Shown piece after piece: positions 52,898 through 63,400 of a stretch of DNA of 64,000 nt. Position numbers and translations under genes: made by a program. Positions within the stretch are counted from its first letter, which is position 1. Each line of letters begins with the position of its first letter. This DNA is from Bos javanicus. Lineage: Eukaryota; Chordata; Mammalia; Artiodactyla; Bovidae. Under the pieces are notes generated by a model that worked only from the letters and a program-made list of their open reading frames with translations, searched no databases and was not told where the DNA came from. The DNA is taken from NCBI RefSeq assembly GCF_032452875.1, contig NC_083875.1, forward strand, positions 75,228,178 through 75,292,177, read 5' to 3'.

Positions 52898-55782
52898 CCT
52901 GTACACATGGACATCACCAGATGGTCAACACCAAAACCAGATTGATTATATTCTTTGCAGCCAAAGATGGAGAAGCTCTATACAGTCAGCAAAAACAAGA
53001 CCGGGAGGTGACTGTGGCTCAGATCATGAGCTCCTTATTGCCAAATTCAGACTGAAATTGAAGAAAGTAGGGAAAACCACTAGACCATTCTGGTATGACC
53101 TAAATCAAATCCCTTATGACTATACAGTGGAAGTGAGAAATAGATTTAAGGGCCTAGATCTGATAGACAGAGTGCCTGATCAACTATGGATGGAGCTTCG
53201 TGACATTGTACAGGAGACAGGGATCAAGATCATCCCCATGGAAAAGAAATGCAAAAAAGTAAAATGGCTGTCTGGGGAGGCCTTACAAATAGCTGTGAAA
53301 AGAAGAGAAGTGAAAAGCAAAGGAGAAAAGGAAAGACATAAGCATCTGAATGCACAGTTCCAAAGAATAGCAAGAAGAGATAAGAAAGCCTTCCTCAGGG
53401 ATCAGTGCGAAGAAATAGAGGAAAACAACAGAATGGGAAAGACTAGAGATCTCTTCAAGAAAATTAGAGATACCAAGGGAACATTTCATGCAAAGATGGG
53501 CTCAATAAAGGACAGAAATGGTATAGACCTAACAGAAGCAGAAGATATTAAGAAGAGGTGGCAAGAATACACAGAAGAACTGTACAGAAAAGAGCTTCAC
53601 GACCCAGATAATCACGATGGTGTGATCACTCACCTAAAGCCGGACATCCTGGAATGTGAAGTCAAGTGGGCCTTAGGAAGCATCACTATGAACAAAGCTA
53701 GTGGAGGTGATGGAACTCCAGTTGACCTATTTCAAATCCTGGAAGATGATGCTGTGAAAGTGCTGCACTCAATATGCCCGCAAATTTGGAAAACTCAGCA
53801 GTGGCCACAGGACTGGAAAAGGTCAGTTTTCATTCCAATCTCAAAGAAAGGCAATGCCAAAGAATGCTCAAACTACCACACAATTGCACTCATCTCACAC
53901 GCTAGTAAAGTAATGCTTAAAATTCTCCAAGCCAGGCTTCAGCAATACGTGAACCATGAACTTCCAGATGTTCAAGCTGGTTTTAGAAAAGGCAAAGGAA
54001 CCAGAGATCAAATTGCCAACATCTGCTGGATCATGGAAAAAGCAAGAGAGTTCCAGAAAAACATCTATTTCTGCTTTATTGACTATGCCAAAGCCTTTGA
54101 CTGTGTGGACCACAATAAACTATGGAAAATTCTGAAAGAGATGGGAATACCAGACCACCTGACCTGCCTCTTGAGAAACCTATATGCAGGTCAGGAAGCA
54201 ACAGTTAGAACTGGACATGGAACAACAGACTGGTTCCAAATCAGGAAGGGAGTCCGTCAAGGCTGTATATTGTCACCCTGCTTATTTAACTTATATGCAG
54301 AGTACATCATGAGAAACGCTGGGCTGGATGAAGCACAAGCTGGAATCAAGATTGCTGGGAGAAATATCAATAACCTCAGATATGCAGATGGCACCACCCT
54401 TATGGCAGAAAGTGAAGAGGAACTAAAAAGCCTCTTGATGAAAGTGAAAGAGGAGAGTGAAAAAGTTGGCTTAAAGCTCAACATTCAGAAAACTAAGATC
54501 ATGGCATCTGGTCCCATCACTTCATGAGAAATAGATGGGGAAACAGTGGAAACAGTGTCAGACTTTATTTTTCTGGGCTCCAAAATCACTGCAGATGGTC
54601 ATTGCAGCCATGAAATTAAAAGACGCCCCAATGTTCATCGCAGCACTGTTTATAATAGCCAGGACATGGAAGCAACCTAGATGTCCATCAGCAGATGAAT
54701 GGATAAGAAAGCTGTGGTACATATACACAATGGAGTATTACTCAGCCATAAAAAAGAATACATTTGAATCAGTTCTAATGAGGTGGATGAAACTGGAGCC
54801 TATTATACAGAGTGAAGTAAGCCAGAAAGAAAAACACCAATACAGTATACTAACACATATATATGGAATTTAGAAAGATGGTAACAATAACCCTGTGTAC
54901 AAGACAGCAAAAGAGACACTGATGTATAGAACAATCTTATGGACTCTGTGAGAGAGGGAGAGGGTGGGAAGATTTGGGAGAATGGCATTGAAGCATGTAT
55001 AATATCATGTATGAAACGAGTCGCCAGTCCAGGTTCGATGCATGATACTGGATGCTTGGGGCTGGTGCACTGGGACGACCCAGAGGGATGGTATGGGGAG
55101 GGAGGAGGGAGTGAAAAGTTCAGGATGGGGAACACATGTATACCTGTGGCGGATTCATTTCGATATTTGGCAAAACTAACACAATATTGTAAAGTTTAAA
55201 AATAAAATAAAATTGTAAAAAAAAAGAAAAAAAAAAGACGCTTATACTCCTTGGAAGAAAAGTTATGACCAACCTAGACAGCATATTAAAAAGTAGAGAC
55301 ATTACTTTGTCAACAAAGGTCCGTCTAGTCAAGGCTATGGTGTTTCCAGTAGTCATGTATGGATGTGAGAGTTGGACTGTGAAGAAAGCTGAGCGCCAAA
55401 GAATTGATGCTTTTGAACTGTGGTGTTGGAGAAGACTCTTGAGAGTCCCTTGGACTGCAAGGAGATCCAACCAGTCCATCCTAAAGGAGATGAGTCTTGG
55501 GTGTTCATTGGAGGGACTAATGTTGAAGCTGAAACTCCAATACTTTGGCCACCTGATGCGAAGAGCTGACTCTTTTGAAAAGACCCTGATGCTGGGAAAG
55601 ATTGAGGGCAGGAAGGGAAGGGGACAACAGAGGATGAGATGGTTGGATGGCATCACTGACTCAATGGACATGGTTTTGGGTGGACTCTGGAAGTCGGTGA
55701 TGGACAGGGAGGCCTGGCGTGCTGTGATTCGTGGGGTCGCAAAGAGTCAGACACGACTGAGTGACTGAACTGAACTGAACTG
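52898..55782 (+). mobile_element. BovB LINE with a 547-codon open frame, split by an L1
   Basis: It starts in the endonuclease-like domain (TWTSPDGQHQNQIDYILCSQ) and runs open to 54527 through the reverse transcriptase. It resumes at 55242 after an L1 insertion and ends gactgaactgaactgaactg. The catalytic box reads YADG instead of YADD (near 54385), so even the long frame should be inactive. Short matching flanks aaagaagg (52890-52897) and aaagaggg (55783-55790) are a likely target duplication within the proviral pol. Confidence 0.94.
54627..55232 (+). mobile_element. L1 (ruminant) 3' end inserted in BovB
   Basis: It begins ccaatgttcatcgcagcact, codes at first for the L1 ORF2 tail (PSADEWIRKLWYIYTMEYYS), then 3' UTR and poly-A. 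AAAAGACGC flanks it (54618-54626 and 55233-55241). The clean duplication and retained A-tail suggest a young insertion. Confidence 0.95.
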
Positions 55783-55824
55783 AAAGAGGGTCTAATCCAA
55801 TTTATATCACCTAAGGGTTTCTGA

Positions 55825-56100
55825 CGGAGAAGGCGATGGCACCCCACTCCAGTACTCTTGCCTGGAAAATCCTATGGACAGCGGAGCCTGGTAGGCTGCA
55901 GTCCATGGGGTCGTGAAGAGTCGGACACGACTGAACGACTTCACTTTCACTTTTCACTTTCATGCATTGGAGAAGGAAATGGCAACCCACTCCAGTGTTC
56001 TTGCCTGGAGAATCCCAGGGATGGGGGAGCCTGGTGGGCTGCCGTCTATGGGGTCACACAGAGTCGGACACGACTGAAGTGACTTAGCAGCAGCAGCAGC
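55825..56100 (+). mobile_element. BOV-A2 SINE in proviral pol
   Basis: It begins gagaaggcgatggcacccca and ends in an (AGC)n tail. A perfect 12-bp target duplication AAGGGTTTCTGA flanks it (55813-55824 and 56101-56112), with pol text continuing beyond. Confidence 0.96.
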
Positions 56101-56333
56101 AAGGGTTTCTGAAAATCATTTAAGGTTATCAGTATGAATCTGAGTTAGTTGGGTAGTAATACGTTGTCTATTAACAACAAATCCTAAGTAATGATAAGGT
56201 GTAGAGGCTTAAATTTTTTCAGGGGCAATAATTAATCCAGAGTATAAGCATTGTTGAGCTGTATCAAACATACGTTGAGTTTCTAAAACAGATGGAACCG
56301 AAAACAATATATCATTCATGTAAAGGATAACAG

Positions 56334-56511
56334 GGCTTCCCCAGTGGCTCAGACGGTAAAGTGTCTGGCTGCAATGCAGGAGACCCGGGTTCAGTTCCTG
56401 GGTCGGGAATATGCCCTGGAGAAGGAAATGGCAATCCACTCCAGCGCTCTTGCCTGGAAAATCCCATGGACGGAGGAGCCTGATAGGCTACAGTCCATGG
56501 GGTCGCAAGTC
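56334..56511 (+). mobile_element. Bov-tA SINE in proviral pol
   Basis: ggcttccccagtggctcaga cggtaaagtgtctggctgca ... gggtcgggaatatgccctgg ... acagtccatggggtcgcaa. Truncated just before the cggacacgactg end. Confidence 0.93.
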
Positions 56512-57004
56512 AGGAAATTGTTTTCTCACAGGCTCAAGGGCTTTAGCTACGTAGTACTGACGCATAGTGGGAGTTCATCATTCCTTGAGGCAATACAGTC
56601 CATTGGTATCGTTTATGAAGCCTGATATGATTGGGATAAAGGAGAGAGAAAGCGAATCTCATAGAGGTATATTAAAAAAGCAATCTTGCAAATCAATAAT
56701 AATAATGTGCCAATTTTGAGGAATAGTGGTAGGTGATGGGATTCCTGGTTGTAATGCACCCATAGGTTTCATAGTAGCAATAACTTTTCTAAAGTCTGTT
56801 AAGAGACGCCAGTTTTTAGATTTCTTTTTTATAACAAAAATATAACTTGGAGAGTTCCAAGGAGAGTAATATTCCTCAATATGTTTCAATTCTAATTGTG
56901 TATCTATAAGTTCTTTAGCAGCCTGTTCTCTTTCATAAGAGGCCACTGCTCTGTCCAAATGGGCTCATCATTCTTCCAAGTTATTTTAATAATTGTATTA
57001 TTTG

Positions 57005-57600
57005 TTAAATGAGCAGTGGCCCCTCGGAAAAATGTGGACTGTATATCTGAGTTTGCCATTGCATAAGTAAGTCCCTTCCTATTAGATTAAGGGGTGCATC
57101 TATCACATAAGGTTTTAATGTTGCAGTTTGACCTTCTGGTCCCTCACATGGGTAGATTTGAACACTTTGATGAACTTCTTGTACTTTGATTTGAGAAATT
57201 CCTGCAATTTGGCAAGAGATTTTTTGTATAGGCCAGGATTTGGGCCATAAATGTTTGGATATAATAGTAATATCAGATCCAATATCAAGGAGACCAGAAA
57301 ATCTTTTACTGTTAATTTTGATATTTATATTTGGTCGGGCATATTCAGATACCAATGATGTCCATAAAGATTGTTTTTGATCTGTACTGCCGAATCCGCC
57401 TGTCCGTACATCATTAGAGGAGTTAATAGAAATGTAGGGTAAAAGAAGTAATTGAACAATTTTGTCCCCCCTTTTGAATTGCCATAAAATCTTAGATGAC
57501 ATCATAATTTGAATTTCTCCTTTATAATCTGAATCGATTACTCCAGGGTGAACAGTTAATTAATTCCTTTAGAAGTCAAACTAGATCGGCTGAGTAAAAG
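57005..57600 (-). pseudogene. dUTPase-protease remnant (pro)
   Basis: The minus strand shows dUTPase motifs (PGVIDSDYKGEI near 57540, RGDKIVQLLLLP, and the C-terminal RTGGFGSTD) followed by a retroviral aspartic protease with LLDIGSD at about 57275-57295, where an active enzyme has DTG, then a flap-like IAGIS and LIGRDLL. A dUTPase fused ahead of protease is the betaretrovirus arrangement. The active-site change and flanking stops show decay. Confidence 0.82.
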
Positions 57601-57644
57601 ACCGAAGATTTGTGGGGGCAGACTTTTGGAGGTTTTTTATTAGC

Positions 57645-59040
57645 TTACTTAAGACAATCCCTTTTTAAATAGTTATTGTCCCCGCATGTAAAATATCCCC
57701 CATTTCCCTTTTTAAAGCAAGCAGCCATTGTTTCAGCTAGCATTTGCATTTTTTGAGTTTCTGATGCTAGATTGTGACAAGCCTTCAAATAATCAATAAT
57801 AGTCCCTGTCTCACGAATTGGGGCTATAGCCTTTTGACATCCCTGATTTGCATTTTCATAAGCAAGTAATTTCTCAAGTTGCCTTTTAGCTTCTTCTCTG
57901 ATTACAGTACGGGAAATAGCAGTTTCTAATCTAGCTAAAAAAATCAGCATAAGTTTCATTAGGTCCTTGTAATATTTTAGTGTAGCTACCTGTAGGCTCC
58001 CCTTGAGGAGTAATTCCATCCCAAGCTTCAAGAGCCACTGTTTTTAATTATTCATGCAAGAAAGGCGGGCATTGTATTTGAGCTTCTATAGCGTCAAATT
58101 GTCCAGTGCCAGTTAACATTTCAAAAGTAATTTGGTTTGGGGGAGTGCCAGCTCGAGTGTTTTTGTTAGCATGATCTCTGGCTATATCTTAAAACCACAT
58201 TGTCCACTGAAGATATTCTCCTGGTTTAAGGAGAGCTTTTATTAAAGTTGACCAATCATAGGGAATAAAGGTTCCAGTAGAAGACACCATAGCATTTAGA
58301 ATTTTTCTAGTAAAAGGTGAATGTGGGCCACACATATTTACAGCCTTTTTCATTTGTTGCATGTGAGAAAAGTTAATACCCTCATATTGAGATATTGTTT
58401 GCCTTTGAGCATTTGCATTTCCTAAAACTGGGAAGGCAGAAAAAACCATCGGCTTCAGAGACATGTGATTGCAAAGCCAGCAAATCAGAGTGCCTCTGTC
58501 GCAAAGGAGAGTGAGTAGGTAGCAATTTTTTGCAAATATGAATTTGTGCTAAGGACATATCATTATTATCCAGAAAAGTATTGCCAGTTTTGGTGTCACA
58601 AAGTGTCTCAGGAGAGTCGTCAGAAGCATTAAGTTCTAGAAAAAGAGAGACTTTTGGATTCGCGCCTGTTGGCAGAGGAGGAGCATTTGGAGCAGCCAGG
58701 GCAGGGCTTGTAGGAAAATTCTGAAATATTTTATGTTGTTCTAATTGGGCCTTTTGTAAAATTTCATCATCTAATTCATATTAATGTAATAAGCGTTCTG
58801 TCTGTTGTCGAATATCGGGAGGGCTAGAATTGCCTTGAAATGGCAGATTACAGCTTTAATGAGAGCCCACAGGGGCCAGAAATCAATTGGAATATTTTTT
58901 CCCCGTCTAGCGGCTTGTTCAACATTCTCTTTGACCCACTGCCAAATTTCTAAATCAAAACTGCCTTCATCAGGGAACCAGGGATTATGTTCAACTATTG
59001 TTTGAAGGCAAGCCTCTACTCATTGGCACAAAACCGAAAG
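57645..59040 (-). pseudogene. gag remnant: matrix, capsid, nucleocapsid
   Basis: The capsid N-terminal half is readable at 58189-58464 (QAQ-like PVLGNANAQRQTI and GPHSPFTRKILNAM), and the capsid C-terminal half and one zinc knuckle at 57645-58031 (ETGTIIDYLKACHN; YFTCGDNNYLKRDC, with the first cysteine of one knuckle missing). The matrix and spacer part to 59040 is only traceable in pieces. Multiple stops and frame shifts. Confidence 0.78.
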
Positions 59041-59175
59041 TCCCTGAACTTTAAATAGATGATGAAGTAGAGTAGAAAAGTGAGGGGGGCTTTCCAGCCG
59101 TTTGACCCATGTCCTTGTACTTACCGGCCTCAATAGGCCCTGAGTCACTCTGTCCGAAGTACCGCATATACCAGG

Positions 59176-59193
59176 CCCCTGTTCTGGGCGCCA
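59176..59193 (-). promoter_or_regulatory. Primer binding site, lysine-tRNA type
   Basis: The minus strand reads TGGCGCCCAGAACAGGGG two bases after the LTR end. It resembles the 3' end complement of the lysine tRNA used by many betaretroviruses and lentiviruses (TGGCGCCC...ACAGGG), with a one-base shift. This is the basis for calling the element K-type. Confidence 0.8.
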
Positions 59194-59195
59194 CT

Positions 59196-59721
59196 TGTTG
59201 GGGTCCTTCAGTGGACCAGAACCTGGTGGTCCAGAGTCGACGATAAGAAAGTGAAAGAAGGAAAGAGGGTGATATTCCCTGGGTTATGCAGCTGGCCTTC
59301 ACACTCCAGGGAATAAGACAGAAAGAGAGAGAGAGAGAAGGAAGGGCACAGGGACCCAAGTCTGATGGAACAAGTGTGCTTCATTGAATTTTGTGTGAGT
59401 ATATATACCATATTACAAGATAGCTTCTTCAGATAAAGATCAAAAGACCAGGCTTTACCGGGAGTTACCAAGGAAACAAAGAGCAGTAGAGGCCATAAGG
59501 CCAAAAGGCAATCCATATCAAAAGAGGGTCGTAGATAATCCCTTTCACCGTATGGAAAAGCTAATGAAGGAAATCCTATGCAAGAATCCCATCTCTTTGA
59601 CCTCAGTCCTGGGAGTGGCTTGCCACTCCTCTCGCTCCTATCAGGAACTGATAAGGAACAGAGGGTTCAAGAGAGATAGGAAACAGCACACAGGAATCCT
59701 ACTGTTGAACATTCCCTGACA
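59196..59721 (-). mobile_element. 5' LTR of the provirus
   Basis: 526 bp, TG...CA-bounded (plus strand tgttggggtcc ... attccctgaca). It is followed on the minus strand by the primer binding site and on its other side by CTCTGC. It lacks the extra segment found in the inner LTR. Confidence 0.92.
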
Positions 59722-59727
59722 CTCTGC
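59722..59727. repeat. Target-site duplication CTCTGC, right copy
   Basis: Identical to 45653-45658. The pair defines the outer limits of the provirus. Confidence 0.85.
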
Positions 59728-59997
59728 CACATGAGCCGGTGGCCTTCAGTTTAGCTTAGTTCTGACACCATCTACCTGGAGAGGGTATCAGAGCTCACAG
59801 GTTAAGGGCTCAGTCTGACAAGACTGACCCCTCGACTTCAGATGCCAACCCCACATTGAAGTCGTCACCTGTGCTTCCAACTGATTGGCTATAAATTGGA
59901 GCGTCTCAGAACCCCACCCCCCGAATCTATTAACTTGTTACAGTGGCTCACAGAACTCAGGGAAGCACTTTTGTTTACCTGTTTATAAAGTGTTATT

Positions 59998-60087
59998 CGG
60001 GCTTTCCTGGTGGCTCAGTCGGGAAAGAATCTGCCTGCAATGCAGGAGGCCCAGGTTCGATCCCTGGGTTGGGAAGATCCCCTGGAG
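59998..60087 (+). mobile_element. Bov-tA SINE, 3'-truncated
   Basis: cgggctttcctggtggctca gtcgggaaagaatctgcctg caatgcaggaggcccaggtt cgatccctgggttgggaaga tcccctggaga, then it stops abruptly at a telomere-like run. GTTTATAAA occurs just before (about 59980) and just after (60104-60112). Confidence 0.92.
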
Positions 60088-60103
60088 AACCCTAACCCTA
60101 ACC
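60088..60103. repeat. Short interstitial telomere-like repeat (CCCTAA)n
   Basis: aaccctaaccctaacc: two and a half units of the vertebrate telomere hexamer exactly at the broken 3' end of a SINE. Confidence 0.9.
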
Positions 60104-60502
60104 AGTTTATAAAAGAATTTAATAAAGGACACAGATGAACAGCCAGATGAAGGGAGGCACAGGGCAAGATCTGGGAGGGTCCCGAGCACAGGAGCCTCTG
60201 TCTCCCTGGAGTTGTGGCATGTTACCCTTTCAGTGTGGATTTCACCAGCCTAGAAGGTCTCTGAACTCCATGCTTCTGGAGTTGGGTGGATGTTCATGGA
60301 GACTTCCTCATGTAGGCACGATCAATTATTAACTTCACTTCCAGCCCTTCCTCCCTCCCTCCCCTTCCAGACATTGTGGGGAAGTGGGAGGTGGCTGAAA
60401 ATCCCAAGCTTCTAATCCTGGCTTTGTCTTTCTGGTGACCAGCCTCCACCCAGGAACCCACCCAGAGTCACCTCATTAGAACAAAAGATGCTCTGAGCAC
60501 TC

Positions 60503-61857
60503 TTCAGTTCAGTCCAGTTCAGTCGCTCAGTCGTGTCAGACTCTTTGTGATGCCATGGACTGTAGCATGCCAGGCCTCCCTGTTCATCATCAACTCCCGC
60601 AGTTTACTCAAACTCACGTTCATTGGCTTCCCTAGTGGCTCAGATGGTAAAAGCGTCTGCCTACGACGCGGGAGACCCGGGTTCGATCCCTGGGTTGGGA
60701 ATATCCCTGGAGAAGGAAATGGCAACCCACTCCAGTATTCTTGCCTGGAAAATCCCATAGATGAAGGAGCCTGATAGGCTACAGTCCATGGGGCCGCAAA
60801 AAGTCGGACACGACTGAGCGACTTCACTTCACTTCATGTTCATTGAGTCAGTGATGCCATCCAACCATCTCATTCTCTGTCATCCCCTTCTCCTCCTGCC
60901 CTCAGTCTTTCCCAGCATCAGGATCTTTTCCAGTGAGTCAGTTCTTCGCATCAGGTGGCCAAAGTATTGGAGTTTCAGCTTCAACATCAGTCCTTCCAAT
61001 GAACATTCAGGACTGGTTTCCTTTAGGATGGACTGGTTGGATCTCCTTGCAGTCCAAGGGACTTGCAAGAGTCTTCTCCAACACCACAGTTCAAAAGCAT
61101 CAATTCTTCAGCACTCAGCTTTCTTCACAGTCCAACTCTCACATCCATACATGACCACTGGAAAAACCATAACCTTGACTAGAGGGACCTTTGTTGGCAA
61201 AGTAATGTCTCTGCTTTTTAATATGCTATCTAGGTTGGTCATAACTTTCCTTCCAAGGAGTAAGTGTCTTTTTATTTCATGGCTGTAATCACCATCTTCA
61301 GTGGTTTTGGAGCCCAAGAAAATAAAGTCTGCCACTGTTTCCATTGTTTCCCCATCTATTTGCCATGAAGTGATGGGACCAGATGCCATGATCTTCGTTT
61401 TCTGAATGTTGAGCTTTAAGCCAACTTTTTCACTCTCCTCTTTCACTTTCATCAAGAGGCTTTTTAGTTCCTCTTCACTTTCTGCCATAAGGGTGGTGTC
61501 ATCTGCATATCTGAGGTTATTGATATTTGTCCTGGCAATCTTGATTCCGGCTTGTGCTTCTTCCAGCCCAGCATTTCTCATGATGTACTCTGCATATAAG
61601 TTAAATAAACAGGGTGACAATATACAGTCTTGACATACTTCTTTCCTATTTGGAACCAGTCAGTTGTTCCATGTCCAGTTCTAACTGTTGCCTCCTGACC
61701 TGCATACAAATCTCTCAAGAGGCAGGTCAGGTAGTCTGGTATTCCTATCTCTTCCAGAATTTTCCAATTTATTGTGATCCACAGAGTCAAAGGCTTTGGC
61801 ATAGTCAATAAAGCAGAAATAGATGTTTTTCTGGAACTCTCTTGCTTTTTCAATGAG
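60503..61857 (-). mobile_element. BovB LINE, antisense, split by a SINE
   Basis: The minus strand carries the BovB reverse transcriptase (NNLRYADDTTLM near 61515, intact box) to the 3' terminus at about 60503. Frames are broken near 61620 and 61110. The 5' end is truncated in the KAREFQKN region. Confidence 0.94.
60626..60837 (+). mobile_element. Bov-tA SINE inside the antisense BovB
   Basis: gcttccctagtggctcagat ... gtcggacacgactgagcgac ttcacttcac, flanked by GTTCATTG at 60618-60625 and 60838-60845, with BovB text continuing on both sides. Confidence 0.95.
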
Positions 61858-62039
61858 CACTGTTACTACTTAAGAATTTACAAGGGCTTCATGAGCTCTG
61901 TGCCAGGCAGAGACTGAGATATATTAATATATTTTCTAATCTCTTACACAGTCATTGTAGATCTTCAATAATAGTGGTGCCTCCTTTGCGCAAAACATGT
62001 GGTGAAAACAAAGCCAGACCACAGTGGTGCCTTGAGGGG

Positions 62040-62250
62040 TCTTTTGGGGGAAGTTAAGTGGCTCAGTAGTAAAGAACCCACCTGCCAATGCAGGAGACTC
62101 AGGTCCATCCCTGGGTCTAGAATATCCCCTGGAGAAGGAAATGGCAACCCACTCCAGTTTTCTTGCCTGGAGAATCCCATGGACTCGGAGGAGGCTGGTG
62201 GGCTACAGTCCATAGTATCGCAGAGTCAGAGACGATTGAAGCAACTTAGC
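62040..62250 (+). mobile_element. Bov-tA SINE
   Basis: aagtggctcagtagtaaaga acccacctgccaatgcagga ... ggcaacccactccagttttc ... gagacgattgaagcaactta gc. Confidence 0.9.
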
Positions 62251-62997
62251 ATAGCACACACAGCACAATGACTTCACAACGTTAGAGCATCTCTCCCAAG
62301 CTTGATTTGTCTTTCCGAAAGCCCAGAAGCCTTGTGCAGCAGAGAAGGAAGCGCCAAACCTGGGATTAGAGTGGCCACTTGCTGCTCCCACTTACGAGAT
62401 TTATCCCCTCATCACATCTGAGCCACACACACCGGCCTTATTATAATAGGGAAAGTAAGCTATGTCCCACTTGTCCTCCTAAGAGGCATGGGGAAGGTGT
62501 AAGGAAAAATGCTAATCACTCCTTTTTAAAGAGGGAAGTGCCTCTTATCTGTCAGAAAGGCTATGGGAATCAGTCATGAGTGGGCTTTATAAGCTGGACA
62601 AAAACATGGGAGAACCATGTGTGTGAAGGAAATCCCCACCTTCCCCACCCATGGAATCAGGGAGACAGCCCCTAGTGTGTGATCTGGGAAGTTGGGGACA
62701 CATTAGAAAAAGGACTCCAGGGTACACTGGCCCTGGGGGCTGTCTTGACTCCCTCATCACTGTCAGAGGCACCCAGCTGCCCATCCCTGTCACCTCACCC
62801 TGGGTCCTTTCTGAACACTGCATAGGTGGAGACCCACCAGTCTCACCCTCTACAGATTCCCAGGCAGACTCTTCCATTTTTAAAAGGAGGTCAGTTTCAC
62901 AGTCTACTTCCTCCATTATTTGCATGTGGATTTTCACAGGTCTGGTGGTCAGACCACGCTCTTCTTCTTTTATTTTTCATGCATTTTAAAAATCTTT

Positions 62998-63205
62998 TCT
63001 CTGGTGGCTCAGCGGTAAAGAATCCTCTTGCAATCCAGGTGATGCAGGTTCGATTCCTGGTCTGGGAAGATCCCCTAGAGAAGGAAATGGCAACCCACTC
63101 CAGTAGCCTTGCCTGGGAAATCCCATGGACAGAGGAGCCTAGTGGGTTACAGTCCATGGGATCGCAAAAGAGTCAGACACAACTTAGCGACTACACAACA
63201 GCATT
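62998..63205 (+). mobile_element. Bov-tA SINE
   Basis: tctctggtggctcagcggta aagaatcctcttgcaatcca ... gttcgattcctggtctggga ... gtcagacacaacttagcgac. Confidence 0.92.
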
Positions 63206-63400
63206 GAATATAGTTCCCTGTGCTCTATAGTAGGGCCTTATTGTTTATTGTCTGAGTCTGTTTCTCTTTCACAGATAGGTTCATTTGTGTGTATTTTAGA
63301 GTCTACCTATAAGTGACAATATGGTATTTGTCTTTTCTCTTTCTGAGTTGCTTCTCTCAGTATGATCACCTCTAGTTGCATGGGCCATACTCTTTTGTCT
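63206..63400 (-). mobile_element. L1 3'-region fragment, antisense
   Basis: gaatatagttccctgtgctc tatagtagggccttattgtt tattg and agtgacaatatggtatttgt cttttctctttctgagttgc ttctctcagtatgatcacct are the reversed L1 3' end. Confidence 0.85.

Larger units (their letters stand above)
51150..56999 (-). pseudogene. pol remnant: reverse transcriptase, RNase H, integrase (interrupted)
   Basis: From right to left: reverse transcriptase (WNSPSYIFVIKKKSKNWRLL, then TDFRKVIATM near 56800; active-site YMND rather than YMDD at about 56300-56325), RT connection (52470-52890), a decayed RNase H zone (51900-52460) and integrase (WQMDVTH, then TDNGPAY, then NPQTQDVVERTHH at 51500-51800). The polymerase is cut by a BovB-L1 composite (52898-55782), a BOV-A2 and a Bov-tA SINE, and has many stops. 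It encoded DNA synthesis and integration in the live virus; it is dead here. Confidence 0.85.
45659..59721 (-). mobile_element. Class II (betaretrovirus-like, Lys-primed) endogenous provirus, decayed and rearranged
   Basis: Minus-strand provirus with 5' LTR (59196-59721), lysine-type primer binding site, gag, dUTPase-protease, pol and env remnants and a truncated 3' LTR (45659-47028). The outer LTRs are closely alike (roughly nine bases in ten by eye over about 350 bp) and the element is bounded by CTCTGC on both sides. Inside it lie a divergent second LTR (49199-49856), a duplicated integrase/env segment (48297-49198), a foreign LTR (47029-47891), two BovB copies, one L1 and two SINEs. All genes carry stops, frameshifts or deletions. 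Its position inside EPHX2 intron 5, antisense to the gene, fits the usual bias of retained proviruses. Confidence 0.88.

Noticed and set aside
45659..59721. Intact provirus able to make proteins
   Set aside because: gag, pro, pol and env all carry stops, frame breaks, active-site changes or deletions, and pol is cut by several insertions.
49199..59721. Inner LTR (49199-49856) as the original 3' partner of the 5' LTR
   Set aside because: It is much more diverged from the 5' LTR than the outer left LTR is, has extra sequence, and lacks the CTCTGC flank, which the outer pair shares.
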